From the IMG/VR virus record IMGVR_UViG_3300044972_002084, positions 1 through 21,319 of that record: a DNA stretch of 21,319 nt; one strand, given 5' to 3'. Shown piece after piece: positions 13,243 to 20,248 of this stretch (positions are counted from its first letter, which is position 1; every line of letters begins with the position of its first letter). The translations under genes and the position numbers were made by a program. The notes under the pieces are model-generated. The model was given only the letters and a program-made list of their open reading frames with translations. It was not told the origin of the DNA and made no database searches. This stretch comes from a virus.

Positions 13243-13265
13243 AAGGGAGACCTGTTCTCCCTTTA
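13243..13265 (+). terminator. Hairpin terminator after the endolysin gene
   Basis: AAGGGAGA (13243-13250) pairs with TCTCCCTT (13256-13263) around the loop CCTGT, followed by T/A-rich sequence. It ends the lysis operon. Confidence 0.75.
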
Positions 13266-13280
13266 AAATAATTCACACCG

Positions 13281-13520
13281 ATGGAAAAAGGAGAGCGCTT
13301 CATATTCTATGGCAAATCGGGTGTGGTTAAAGGAACCGTCGCTAGTTCTTTTGAAAAGGTGACATATGATCTTAAGCACGAGGTAAAAGTCATAACTCAG
13401 TATATCGTCTCGACCAATGGCGAGACGTATAATGAAAAGATGTGTTTAAAGATTAAATCGGACATACCTAAGTCCTTCTTAAGAAAACTAGTGAGTCTAT
13501 TTAAGCGAGTCTCTTCTTGA
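13281..13520 (+). CDS. Hypothetical protein, 79 aa
   Basis: Unrecognised basic protein with beta-rich composition (RFIFYGKSGVVKGTVASSF, then KVITQYIVSTNGETY) and a basic C-terminal helix (KSFLRKLVSLFKRVSS). It lies after the lysis terminator. Its last 20 nt overlap the 3' end of the convergent minus-strand gene, so transcription from the two sides meets here. Read-through or a weak promoter would be needed for expression. Confidence 0.6.
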   Translation: MEKGERFIFYGKSGVVKGTVASSFEKVTYDLKHEVKVITQYIVSTNGETYNEKMCLKIKSDIPKSFLRKLVSLFKRVSS

Positions 13521-14364
13521 TCTCTTTGACTGTACCAACTTCACTTAAAAGTATTCTAAAGTTCTCTATCATTACGTTAGTCATAATCGGACTCTCAATA
13601 TCGCTTTTGGATGATTGTGACAGAATTTCTTTTTGGAATGCAAGAGTCTCCTTTAATTTCTCATCAGGCTCCAGTGATTTGATTCTTTGAAGCCTATCTG
13701 TGACCTGCTTGTTAATTTCTTCAAGATTAGGAGTACTTTCTGATTCTAAGTATTTAGGTAACACTGATTTTACCGCGAAGTACCTTAAATATTCATTGAG
13801 TTGCTTAGTAAGAGCCGATACTTTTGACTCATCTGAACTGTATATTAACTCAAAAAATTCGGAGGCGGTCGGTCTAATAAACTGGTGATTGTATGCTGAA
13901 AAAGGCACTGCCGTCTTTTGAGCAGTAGTATTTAATAGCATATCCAGGTCAGTAGTTAATTGTAGTGAATATCTAATTTGAACTGAGTCGTCTCTATGAG
14001 TAAACTTATTCGGATAAACTGAACCCCTTAACTGGGTGAAAAGATTAGTATATGAGATCTTTTTAAAAGGACCGGCTTGGCTATTTGAACTTGCTGGGTG
14101 CACTAGATTGATGACAACGTCTTGGGATTCTCCATAAACTGATGAAAGTATCTCGTCTTGGCTTGAATGTAGAGTCAGGGTAAAAGGTCCTCTACCCTCA
14201 GAAATCTCATACATTGATTCAGGCAGACCCTTTAATATTTCTCTAAGCTCTTGATCATATACTTCATCGATCTCAGTGAGTTCACGCTTAGGTATCTCAA
14301 AGGTATAATAACTCTTTTGAGACTCGTTTAATGTGATCCAATATTTAAAGTCAAGTAACTCCAT
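13501..14364 (-). CDS. Candidate packaged head protein with cleavable N-terminal signal, 287 aa
   Basis: The first 15 residues, MELLDFKYWITLNES, match the pattern aromatic-x-x-W-x-x-L-N-E seen in its neighbours. They look like the capsid-targeting propeptide of T4 internal proteins, which the prohead protease cuts after (L/I)-x-E; here that would be after E14. The rest is soluble, with a beta-rich middle (FTLTLHSSQDEILSSVYGE, RYSLQLTTDLDML) and a helical C-terminus. No enzymatic motif is recognised. Its ATG overlaps the stop of the 119-aa gene (TAATG), so it is the last gene of a coupled three-gene unit. If packaged, it would enter the host with the DNA. Confidence 0.72.
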   Translation of the reverse strand: MELLDFKYWITLNESQKSYYTFEIPKRELTEIDEVYDQELREILKGLPESMYEISEGRGPFTLTLHSSQDEILSSVYGESQDVVINLVHPASSNSQAGPFKKISYTNLFTQLRGSVYPNKFTHRDDSVQIRYSLQLTTDLDMLLNTTAQKTAVPFSAYNHQFIRPTASEFFELIYSSDESKVSALTKQLNEYLRYFAVKSVLPKYLESESTPNLEEINKQVTDRLQRIKSLEPDEKLKETLAFQKEILSQSSKSDIESPIMTNVMIENFRILLSEVGTVKEIKKRLA

Positions 14365-14723
14365 TAATAATTTAAGAATTCTAAGCCCTTTGAAGCAAGC
14401 AGGTCAAATACAGAGTCTGCCGAGTCTTCGTATATAATAACTTCACCTATGCTAAGTACGGCTAGGTTTCGATCCAGGTCAAGTTCCATGTGATAATCTA
14501 ATCCAGAATAATTAAATTTAAACTTGATTATCCCTTCCCTTACCTGTAACCTTACCTCTTCTGCTCCAGACTCTTCTAGATATTCCTGGATGCGATGTGC
14601 GTGATCAATTATTTGATATTCATGTCCATCTTCGCGAGGTGCCTCAAAGTCCTGAAGCTCACCAGAATCGTCGATGTATGCTTCATTGATAAATTGCTGA
14701 TATGTCTTAGCTCGGAAGTTCAT
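14364..14723 (-). CDS. Candidate packaged head protein with T4-type propeptide, 119 aa
   Basis: The N-terminus contains KTYQQFINEAY, very close to the T4 internal-protein signal MKTYQEFIAEA. Predicted cleavage is after E14 (I-N-E). The mature part is acidic, with a DSGELQDFEAPREDGHEYQ stretch, a helix (YLEESGAEEVRLQ), beta-like segments (FKFNYSGLDYHMELDLD) and the C-terminal LLASKGLEFLNY. It is coupled to both neighbours by TAATG overlaps. Function after injection is unknown. Confidence 0.78.
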   Translation of the reverse strand: MNFRAKTYQQFINEAYIDDSGELQDFEAPREDGHEYQIIDHAHRIQEYLEESGAEEVRLQVREGIIKFKFNYSGLDYHMELDLDRNLAVLSIGEVIIYEDSADSVFDLLASKGLEFLNY

Positions 14724-16927
14724 TAAAAATCAGTGGCTATGCTCCATCTTTGAAAACTTGGAGAACTATTAGCAGCATAAAGAAGCTGGAAAGTATAAGT
14801 ATCGCTTAATGTGTCTCCCAAAAATGTTCCGTAAAAAGAATCATCATCTACGACGGTATCACCAACCTCTAGGGTAAACATATCCGTAATAGTTTTAAGA
14901 CTTGTCGTATATCGTTTTTTATCCTCAGCAGTGATTGAAGTGCTTGCGTTTACTCGTAGTGTAATACTATTAACTTCAGGTTGCCATTTAGATTTCCAGC
15001 GTGGCATGAGTTTGTTATCCCAGGCCTCAGATTCCTGATCGTTACCCCAAGTACCAGTGCCACTATATTCACCAAAGTTAGCTTCGCCTTGTCCTTTCTT
15101 AACGTCAATATAAGTATAAATACTTGTTCCAAGTGCTTTTAGTGCTGCATCAATTTCAGCAGTTGTTGCTTGTGTTATTGTTTTAGGCTTAGCTGGAGCA
15201 GCTTGTCCAGTATTTAATGGGTCGCTTCCATATACACTAGTCAAGATTTTCTGTTCTGGTGCGGACTCTTCTTTCCAATTTTTTCCTCCATCTGATGAAA
15301 CTTGCCATTTTTTAGCTGGTGTAAACCTATATCTATTTTGTTGTTTAGCCCAAATATACTTTTTCCCATCCCATGATGGTCTGATAAACCATCCTTTGCG
15401 AGTCCCAGAGATCAACTGTTGAATCACTCGCGGATCAGTTTCGACCGTATATGTAGAGTCAGATGCACCCTTCTTCTTAAAGTGCCATACTTCGTTATTC
15501 ATTCGTTTAAATTCCCAATCCTCATATTTTGGATATATTGGATTATTACCAGGTACAGTACTTTTAGCAGATGTTGAAGTCGACTTTGCCTTAGGTTTAT
15601 GTGTTGGAGTAGCACTAACGGTTGCAGCCGTTGCTGGTACACCAAGATCCTCATTAATGATTACTGAGTTACCGTCTAATCCAAGATAACTAATAGGCTT
15701 CCTAGACTCGGTAATACTTTTTAACTCATTTTGCATTCTTTTAACAAATTCAGCACTAATTGTATTAGGTTCGCGTTCATCCCAAAAAGGCTTATTTAAG
15801 CCAGTCTTTAGTACCTCAATTAGAGCAGCCGTTGTTTTGCCATAATCTCCTATTGGGCTTCCTGCTTTACCGTCTCCAGCCTTTGCCGCAAAATTAGCAT
15901 AAGCTGCAACTTTGCTCCATCCAGCGTTCTTAAGTTTAGTATAGAGAAATTTCTGGAATTTCATAAGCTCAATATTTCCTTTCATACCTAAAATAAATCC
16001 TCCTTCTGGAACCTTAATGTCTCCAGTATCAGGTGTGATTGTTTTAGCGACAGCTAGAAAAGCATCAACATCAAAGCCCGTAATTACATTGGACAGAGTC
16101 TCAACTATTCGGGTAGCTGTGAGACCTAAATAAACTTCTTTTGATTCAGGGATAGCTTGAAGCTTATCATATAGAGTCTTAGTAATATCGACTTCAAGAT
16201 CTTCTCCGAGCTGAGCGTCAAGTATTCCAAAACCTGCGTTTAAAGATTTTACAAATAATTGGGAAGCCGTACCTAATTTTTTAGCTAGAATTTCATCTTT
16301 TACTTTAACCATAAGAGGAGTATTAAACGCAAGAGTCTCCTTTTTAATCTTTTTATAAGCGCTAATAATAAATTGGATTACTTCAGCTTTCGTTGCATTG
16401 AGGATACCTGCAGAAGCGTACGGTAGAGTAAATGTAGGTGCACTTTTATCAATAACTATATTGGAACCGCCTTTAACATTTAATAGTGTTCCGGTTAACG
16501 CTAATTGAAGTTCATTGCGTTTAACAAATCTAACCTGTGGATTGATTCCACCAGTCACGGCTTGATTACTTCCTTGAAGCGAAATCTTACTAACGATTGT
16601 AAACATGATTACCTGTTTTCTATCAGTATCTTTACTTACGTCATAAATAACGATATTTGTATCTAGCTTATTTAACCCAGGATAGTATTCTATTAACTTA
16701 GGTTGAGATTTTATCCATTCTAAAATAGCATCAAATCCTTCAACTGTTAATTTATCATTTGCGTCGATAACGTCCGCATCATTTACTATTTTTAGTTTTA
16801 ATGTTTGTTTGTCAACTGGGATAGCAACTACTTTATTGCTATTATCTCCACGTTCTCTTATTCGGCCTAGTTTATCGTCTTCATTTAAGTTTTTCCAATC
16901 TCCGAATTTTTGAATGATATGGCTCAT
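14723..16927 (-). CDS. Large candidate packaged head protein, 734 aa
   Basis: The N-terminus, KFGDWKNLNEDDK, fits the shared propeptide pattern, with predicted cleavage after E16 (L-N-E). A large first part (to about residue 420) is followed by a second I-N-E site (SVIINEDLG), then a Ser/Thr/Pro/Lys/Ala linker (SATPTHKPKAKSTSTSAKS). A Trp-rich part follows (YEDWEFKRMNNEVWHFKKKG and GWFIRPSWDGKKYIW), then a C-terminal acidic/beta region. The segment around KFLYTKLKNAGW to GDYGKTTAALIEVLK resembles peptidoglycan-binding repeats, but weakly. It has its own AGATAAATAATAAAAA motif upstream. No catalytic function is recognised. It could be an internal head protein or a cleaved structural protein. 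Confidence 0.75.
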   Translation of the reverse strand: MSHIIQKFGDWKNLNEDDKLGRIRERGDNSNKVVAIPVDKQTLKLKIVNDADVIDANDKLTVEGFDAILEWIKSQPKLIEYYPGLNKLDTNIVIYDVSKDTDRKQVIMFTIVSKISLQGSNQAVTGGINPQVRFVKRNELQLALTGTLLNVKGGSNIVIDKSAPTFTLPYASAGILNATKAEVIQFIISAYKKIKKETLAFNTPLMVKVKDEILAKKLGTASQLFVKSLNAGFGILDAQLGEDLEVDITKTLYDKLQAIPESKEVYLGLTATRIVETLSNVITGFDVDAFLAVAKTITPDTGDIKVPEGGFILGMKGNIELMKFQKFLYTKLKNAGWSKVAAYANFAAKAGDGKAGSPIGDYGKTTAALIEVLKTGLNKPFWDEREPNTISAEFVKRMQNELKSITESRKPISYLGLDGNSVIINEDLGVPATAATVSATPTHKPKAKSTSTSAKSTVPGNNPIYPKYEDWEFKRMNNEVWHFKKKGASDSTYTVETDPRVIQQLISGTRKGWFIRPSWDGKKYIWAKQQNRYRFTPAKKWQVSSDGGKNWKEESAPEQKILTSVYGSDPLNTGQAAPAKPKTITQATTAEIDAALKALGTSIYTYIDVKKGQGEANFGEYSGTGTWGNDQESEAWDNKLMPRWKSKWQPEVNSITLRVNASTSITAEDKKRYTTSLKTITDMFTLEVGDTVVDDDSFYGTFLGDTLSDTYTFQLLYAANSSPSFQRWSIATDF

Positions 16928-16943
16928 AGTGATGGGCTTATTA

Positions 16944-16959
16944 TTTTTATTATTTATCT
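16944..16959 (-). promoter_or_regulatory. AGATAAATAATAAAAA motif upstream of the 734-aa gene
   Basis: Exact copy on the minus strand of the motif before the histidine kinase. It ends 16 nt before the ATG at 16927 and overlaps the last codons and stop of the upstream 115-aa gene (the GAT AAA TAA codons). Confidence 0.5.
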
Positions 16960-17297
16960 GAGATCCCAGCCTCAGTTTTATGTAGATCTTCCCAATATTG
17001 ATTAAATGCTTTCTGCATAGAATCTTTTTCGTCGACCGTTAATGCTCTACCCTCATTTTCCCAAACGGTTACGACTATTTCCTGCAAGTCCGGAGTCAGA
17101 CTGTGCCATGTTAATATCTCTAATCCGTTAGAGTCGATCATTCTTTCAAACCTGATAGCATAATCACAAAAGCTTCGTAGTGTTGGACAATCCTCCTTTC
17201 TTACGTGTTGAGTCAATAGTGTAAACCATGAGTGGTGGTGTTGGCTAGTTTCCCATTTCTCGAGAAAATCTAGACGGTCAGTATCAGTAAATTTCAT
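16950..17297 (-). CDS. Hypothetical protein, 115 aa
   Basis: Unrecognised helical, acidic protein with many Trp and His residues (LEKWETSQHHHSWFTLLTQH). It lacks the (L/I)-N-E propeptide of its neighbours, so it is probably not packaged by that route. Its ATG faces the divergent sigma factor gene across a 98-nt AT-rich spacer. Its stop region contains the promoter-like motif for the 734-aa gene. Confidence 0.7.
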   Translation of the reverse strand: MKFTDTDRLDFLEKWETSQHHHSWFTLLTQHVRKEDCPTLRSFCDYAIRFERMIDSNGLEILTWHSLTPDLQEIVVTVWENEGRALTVDEKDSMQKAFNQYWEDLHKTEAGISDK

Positions 17298-17395
17298 ATT
17301 TTTCTTTTATTTTATTTAAACTCTTAATTTTTTTTTAGTTCTTTAATCAACCGGACAATAGTTAATATTTAAAAACAACCATTAATTTTAAAATT
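17298..17395. promoter_or_regulatory. Divergent AT-rich intergenic spacer, probable promoters
   Basis: A 98-nt spacer between a minus-strand gene and the plus-strand sigma factor. It includes TTAATATTTAAAAAC before the GTG of the sigma gene. On the minus strand, GTTTAAATAAAATAAAAG lies before the 115-aa gene and loosely resembles the AGATAAATAATAAAAA motif. Two outward promoters are expected; exact sites cannot be fixed. Confidence 0.4.
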
Positions 17396-18292
17396 GTGAG
17401 ACAATTAAAAATCACATCGGATCGAATGACTAATCGAACTGAAAACATTTCAAGATACTTCACTGAGGTTTCAGGTATCCCTATTCTTAGCTCAGATGAA
17501 GAGTTTGAGATTGGAATGAGAGCTCAACAAGGAGATCCAGAAGCTATCGAAAAACTGATTTCATCGAATCTTAGATTCGTGGTCTCAGTAGCAAAACAGT
17601 ATTCTAATCCAGATGCCTCGTTAGATGACCTGATTTGTCAAGGCAATATTGGTCTTTGTGACGCAGCTAGACAATTTGATCCAACTCGAGGCTTTAAGTT
17701 TATCTCATTTGCGGTTTGGCACATTAGAAAGGAGATACTCGTATACCTAAATTCTGAGACCCGAACAGTAAGGGTTCCTCAAAACATCTTAACTGACCTT
17801 CGAAAGATTCGAAAAGCGAATGAAATGATAATGCAGGAAGAGGGTAGGATCGGAACTGCAGTTGAGCTTGAAGAAAGAATATCTCAATTCTCGAACAAGG
17901 AGATAACTGCTGATAAGATTCAAAAGATTATTCAAGCTGAAACCAAAGGAATAGCATTAGACGCTACTAGCACAGATGATGCTCTTTCACCGATTGATTG
18001 GTTGAGTTCTGAAATCAACACGACTAGTCTGACTGACGAATCTGACTTGACTAGAACAGTTAACCTTGCTCTATCTAAATTGACTTTGATTCAAAGGGAT
18101 GTAGTCTGTAGAAAAATGGGACTAAACGGCATGGAACCTGAACACTTTTCAACGATCGCTCGTAGGTATGAACGAACTACTGAATGGGCAAGATCGCTAT
18201 ATGTTAGATGTATTCGAATAATGTATGTAAAACTTAGAACCAATCAGGATATTCCTAATCTACTTTCTGATCAAGAGGTTTGGTCAAAGTAA
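17396..18292 (+). CDS. Sigma-70 family factor of Bacteroidota primary (SigA/RpoD) type
   Basis: Directs RNA polymerase to promoters. It begins MRQLKIT (GTG start), the same opening as the primary sigma factor of Bacteroidota from memory, which supports this start and a host origin. Region 1.2/2 is at about 17-118 (NLRFVVSVAKQY, DLICQGNIGL, GFKFISFAVWHIRKEI), region 3 at about 120-195 (RTVRVPQN onward) and region 4 at about 215-282. The region 4 helix-turn-helix reads FSTIARRYERTTEWARSLYVRCIR instead of the usual TRERVRQI type, and the region 2.4 aromatic WW is WH. Promoter specificity has therefore probably shifted. It is encoded alone on the plus strand among minus-strand late genes and converges by 22 nt with the 190-aa gene. 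It may replace a T4 gp55-like late factor. Confidence 0.92.
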   Translation: MRQLKITSDRMTNRTENISRYFTEVSGIPILSSDEEFEIGMRAQQGDPEAIEKLISSNLRFVVSVAKQYSNPDASLDDLICQGNIGLCDAARQFDPTRGFKFISFAVWHIRKEILVYLNSETRTVRVPQNILTDLRKIRKANEMIMQEEGRIGTAVELEERISQFSNKEITADKIQKIIQAETKGIALDATSTDDALSPIDWLSSEINTTSLTDESDLTRTVNLALSKLTLIQRDVVCRKMGLNGMEPEHFSTIARRYERTTEWARSLYVRCIRIMYVKLRTNQDIPNLLSDQEVWSK

Positions 18293-18843
18293 CCTTTACG
18301 AGTATTACGCTTAACTGAGAATCGTGGATCGTCGAAGTCAATGTGATCAAGGATCCACCTCATAGCAACCCGATAGAACTGATCACCTGGTACAAAATTT
18401 AACCGCTTGATCCCAATATCCATTGAACCGATTCCATATGGAGACCTGCCTCGAACTCCCATAGGTATTCCCTTTGGCATCATTCGACGTATCAACATTA
18501 TTTCAGGAAAGAGACCGATTGCGTACCCATTATGTCGACGATACCCAGGATATGCAAATATGATGCTACCGTTTAGTAACTGAGTTCTAGACGACACAAG
18601 CTCAAGCCCTTTTTCTTGGAGTTCTCGATATTCTGGTAATTGAGTGATTTCCGCAAGTTTTGGGTCGTGCTTAATTAGAGCAGCAGACCCTTTCCCTTTA
18701 AGAAAATCACGAATTTCTTGTTGATCGACCATGCCAAGGTCAGCCAATTGGCGAAGATCCTCAATCTTTTGAGTTATCTCTTCTTCTGACTCGTTCTCAA
18801 ACAGGCTAGACCATTCCTTAAAACCGGCTACGAAATTCTTCAA
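18271..18843 (-). CDS. Candidate packaged head protein with N-terminal signal, 190 aa, TTG start
   Basis: The N-terminus is MKNFVAGFKEWSSLFENE. Its F-x-x-W-x-x-L-x-E pattern matches the neighbours, with predicted cleavage after E16 (L-F-E). The only possible start is TTG, because a TAA lies just upstream. The C-terminal half contains GSIIFAYPGYRRHNGYAIGLFPEIMLIRR and a Gly/Arg-rich PMGVRGRSPYGIGSMDIG stretch; I do not recognise the fold. It is preceded by the AGATAAATAATAAAAA motif and a terminator hairpin, so it is probably its own transcription unit. Its 3' end overlaps the sigma factor gene on the other strand. Confidence 0.72.
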   Translation of the reverse strand: MKNFVAGFKEWSSLFENESEEEITQKIEDLRQLADLGMVDQQEIRDFLKGKGSAALIKHDPKLAEITQLPEYRELQEKGLELVSSRTQLLNGSIIFAYPGYRRHNGYAIGLFPEIMLIRRMMPKGIPMGVRGRSPYGIGSMDIGIKRLNFVPGDQFYRVAMRWILDHIDFDDPRFSVKRNTRKGYFDQTS

Positions 18844-18852
18844 GACTTAAGT

Positions 18853-18868
18853 TTTTTATTATTTATCT
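18853..18868 (-). promoter_or_regulatory. AGATAAATAATAAAAA motif upstream of the 190-aa gene
   Basis: Third exact copy of the 16-mer. It ends 9 nt before the TTG start at 18843 and lies just after a terminator hairpin, which suits a promoter. Confidence 0.55.
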
Positions 18869-18878
18869 AAGACAAGCA

Positions 18879-18933
18879 AGCCCGAACTCTCGCTCGGGCT
18901 GACCGTAAATCGCCTAGGGTAGCAGACGATTTA
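18879..18933 (-). terminator. Tandem hairpins, terminator for the upstream minus-strand genes
   Basis: AGCCCGA (18879-18885) pairs with TCGGGCT (18894-18900) around an 8-nt loop, followed on the minus strand by T-rich TTGCTTGTCTT. A second perfect hairpin, TAAATCG (18906-18912) with CGATTTA (18927-18933), overlaps the end of the 134-aa gene. Confidence 0.7.
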
Positions 18934-19335
18934 GATTAATCCTAATTCTCTAAGCATGTCATCAGCGCTCTTTTCGTGACGAGCTTCATCACCGGAAAGT
19001 TGCTTATATCTCTTGATTTCCATGATATCGTGCTTAGTAAGTTCCCTATTGTCCATGCTAAGTAGTGGATAGATTTGTTTAAAGTACTTTGCCCAAACGG
19101 GTTTCATCTTTTTAAAGATGAGTCCCTTTAGTTCAGAGTTATCATATAGATCCATCATGCCGTGAAACCAAATCATTAGCGCACTGGTCTGAAGTCGACC
19201 GTTTGCTGCATCTACTTCAAAGTCAGCAGTTAGTGTATCTGCTCTTTCAATAATTTCTTTTTCCTGATCATCGCTCTCGTTTAGTCGAATCCAAGTATTA
19301 AAATTTTCTACGCATCTGTGTCGAGTCATAGCCAT
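18931..19335 (-). CDS. Candidate packaged head protein with N-terminal signal, 134 aa
   Basis: The N-terminus contains NFNTWIRLNESDD, matching the F-x-x-W-x-x-L-N-E pattern, with predicted cleavage after E20. An ATG at residue 3 is an alternative start and would place the motif at the usual distance. The mature part is helical and charged, rich in Met and Trp (MIWFHGMMDLYDNSELKG), ending DMLRELGLI. The upstream leader contains AGAATAAATAAAAATAAAAC, a variant of the promoter-like motif. Terminator hairpins follow. No known function. Confidence 0.72.
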   Translation of the reverse strand: MAMTRHRCVENFNTWIRLNESDDQEKEIIERADTLTADFEVDAANGRLQTSALMIWFHGMMDLYDNSELKGLIFKKMKPVWAKYFKQIYPLLSMDNRELTKHDIMEIKRYKQLSGDEARHEKSADDMLRELGLI

Positions 19336-19344
19336 GTTTTATTT

Positions 19345-19707
19345 TTATTTATTCTTGTTTCGTATGAGTAATTCTCCGATCACCTCTATCTTACCGACAA
19401 GTCTCTGAAACTCTACCTGTTCTAATTTAATCTTGCCTGAAGTTCCACGAGCTAGGTCCTTTACTAACGTGTTTAATTCAGACTCAAAGGATTTTAGATC
19501 AAGCTTGCCAGAGGCTGCCTTCTTGTAATAAGGAAGCTTTACCACGAAATGTTGATAGGTAAGTAGAGCAGAACCACCTTTTGCCTTAGCTGCATCTGAG
19601 ATTTTGGTTGCTCCTTCTAGACGAGCCTTTGCGAACTCTTCAAAGGTTAAGTCTTGAGTCTTGGCCTCATTAATAAAGAGGGAATAGGCTTTAATTAGGT
19701 CTTGCAT
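19345..19707 (-). CDS. Candidate packaged head protein with T4-type propeptide, 120 aa
   Basis: The N-terminus is MQDLIKAYSLFINEAKTQD. YSLFINEA aligns with the T4 internal-protein signal YQEFIAEA, with predicted cleavage after E14 (I-N-E). The mature part is a basic, helical protein (LTFEEFAKARLEGATK, KLPYYKKAASGKLDLKS, ending LLIRNKNK), a composition common in T4 internal proteins that bind DNA in the head. It lies 9 nt before the next gene in the transcription direction. Confidence 0.76.
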   Translation of the reverse strand: MQDLIKAYSLFINEAKTQDLTFEEFAKARLEGATKISDAAKAKGGSALLTYQHFVVKLPYYKKAASGKLDLKSFESELNTLVKDLARGTSGKIKLEQVEFQRLVGKIEVIGELLIRNKNK

Positions 19708-19721
19708 AAGTATAAATTATT

Positions 19722-19919
19722 TTAACTTCCTAGGAACTGGATATTTTCTGGTCGCCATTCGACCACTCCGTTTGCCTCGTACGGGATGTTGCCGACCGTT
19801 GCATTTATCATATCCTGAACAGGATCCTTAAGCTTATGTGTAGGTAGGGGCCCATACTGAACGTCACGTTTAGTCAAGTCAAGATTCTTAATTAGTTTAC
19901 CACTGAATACTCCGTCCAT
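19722..19919 (-). CDS. Hypothetical protein, 65 aa
   Basis: Small protein (MDGVFSGKLIKNLDLTKRDVQ at the start, then VGNIPYEANGVVEWRPENIQFLGS). There is no propeptide motif and no membrane segment. It lies between two candidate virion genes and is probably a small virion or assembly protein. Unrecognised. Confidence 0.6.
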   Translation of the reverse strand: MDGVFSGKLIKNLDLTKRDVQYGPLPTHKLKDPVQDMINATVGNIPYEANGVVEWRPENIQFLGS

Positions 19920-19952
19920 TTTTAATGATTTTTAATACTTATCTTAGTAGAT

Positions 19953-20234
19953 TTACTCAATTATACTTTCTACATTATATTTTAAATAGTCTCCTTCAAC
20001 ATATAGAAATTTTGAAGTACTATTAATATCACCTCGTTCAATACTAATATTTAGAATTTCTTTAACTTGAGTTTCGTTAGGCTCAGTGGCAGAAGAGATA
20101 GTGCCGCTTGATGTATAAATTTCTCCACCTGCTACGTAATGTACAGGAGTAGAATAATTAGCCATAAAGTCTTTCCCTTCATTAAGAGTATTAAATTCTG
20201 GCAATACAATAATTTGTGTTATGATAGTTTCCAT
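19953..20234 (-). CDS. Hypothetical protein, 93 aa, possible propeptide
   Basis: Near the N-terminus, PEFNTLNEGKDF includes an L-N-E at residues 17-19, but the W/F spacing of the other propeptides is not kept. The signal call is therefore weak. The rest is beta-rich and polar (HYVAGGEIYTSSGTISS, KFLYVEGDYLKYNVESIIE). It lies 14 nt after the beta-helix gene and may be a small structural or tail-associated protein. Confidence 0.62.
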   Translation of the reverse strand: METIITQIIVLPEFNTLNEGKDFMANYSTPVHYVAGGEIYTSSGTISSATEPNETQVKEILNISIERGDINSTSKFLYVEGDYLKYNVESIIE

Positions 20235-20248
20235 TTTTTATGTTATTT

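Noticed and set aside
16950-17297. Capsid-targeting propeptide on the 115-aa protein
   Set aside because: FLEKWE near the start does not keep the spacing or the (L/I)-x-E of the others.
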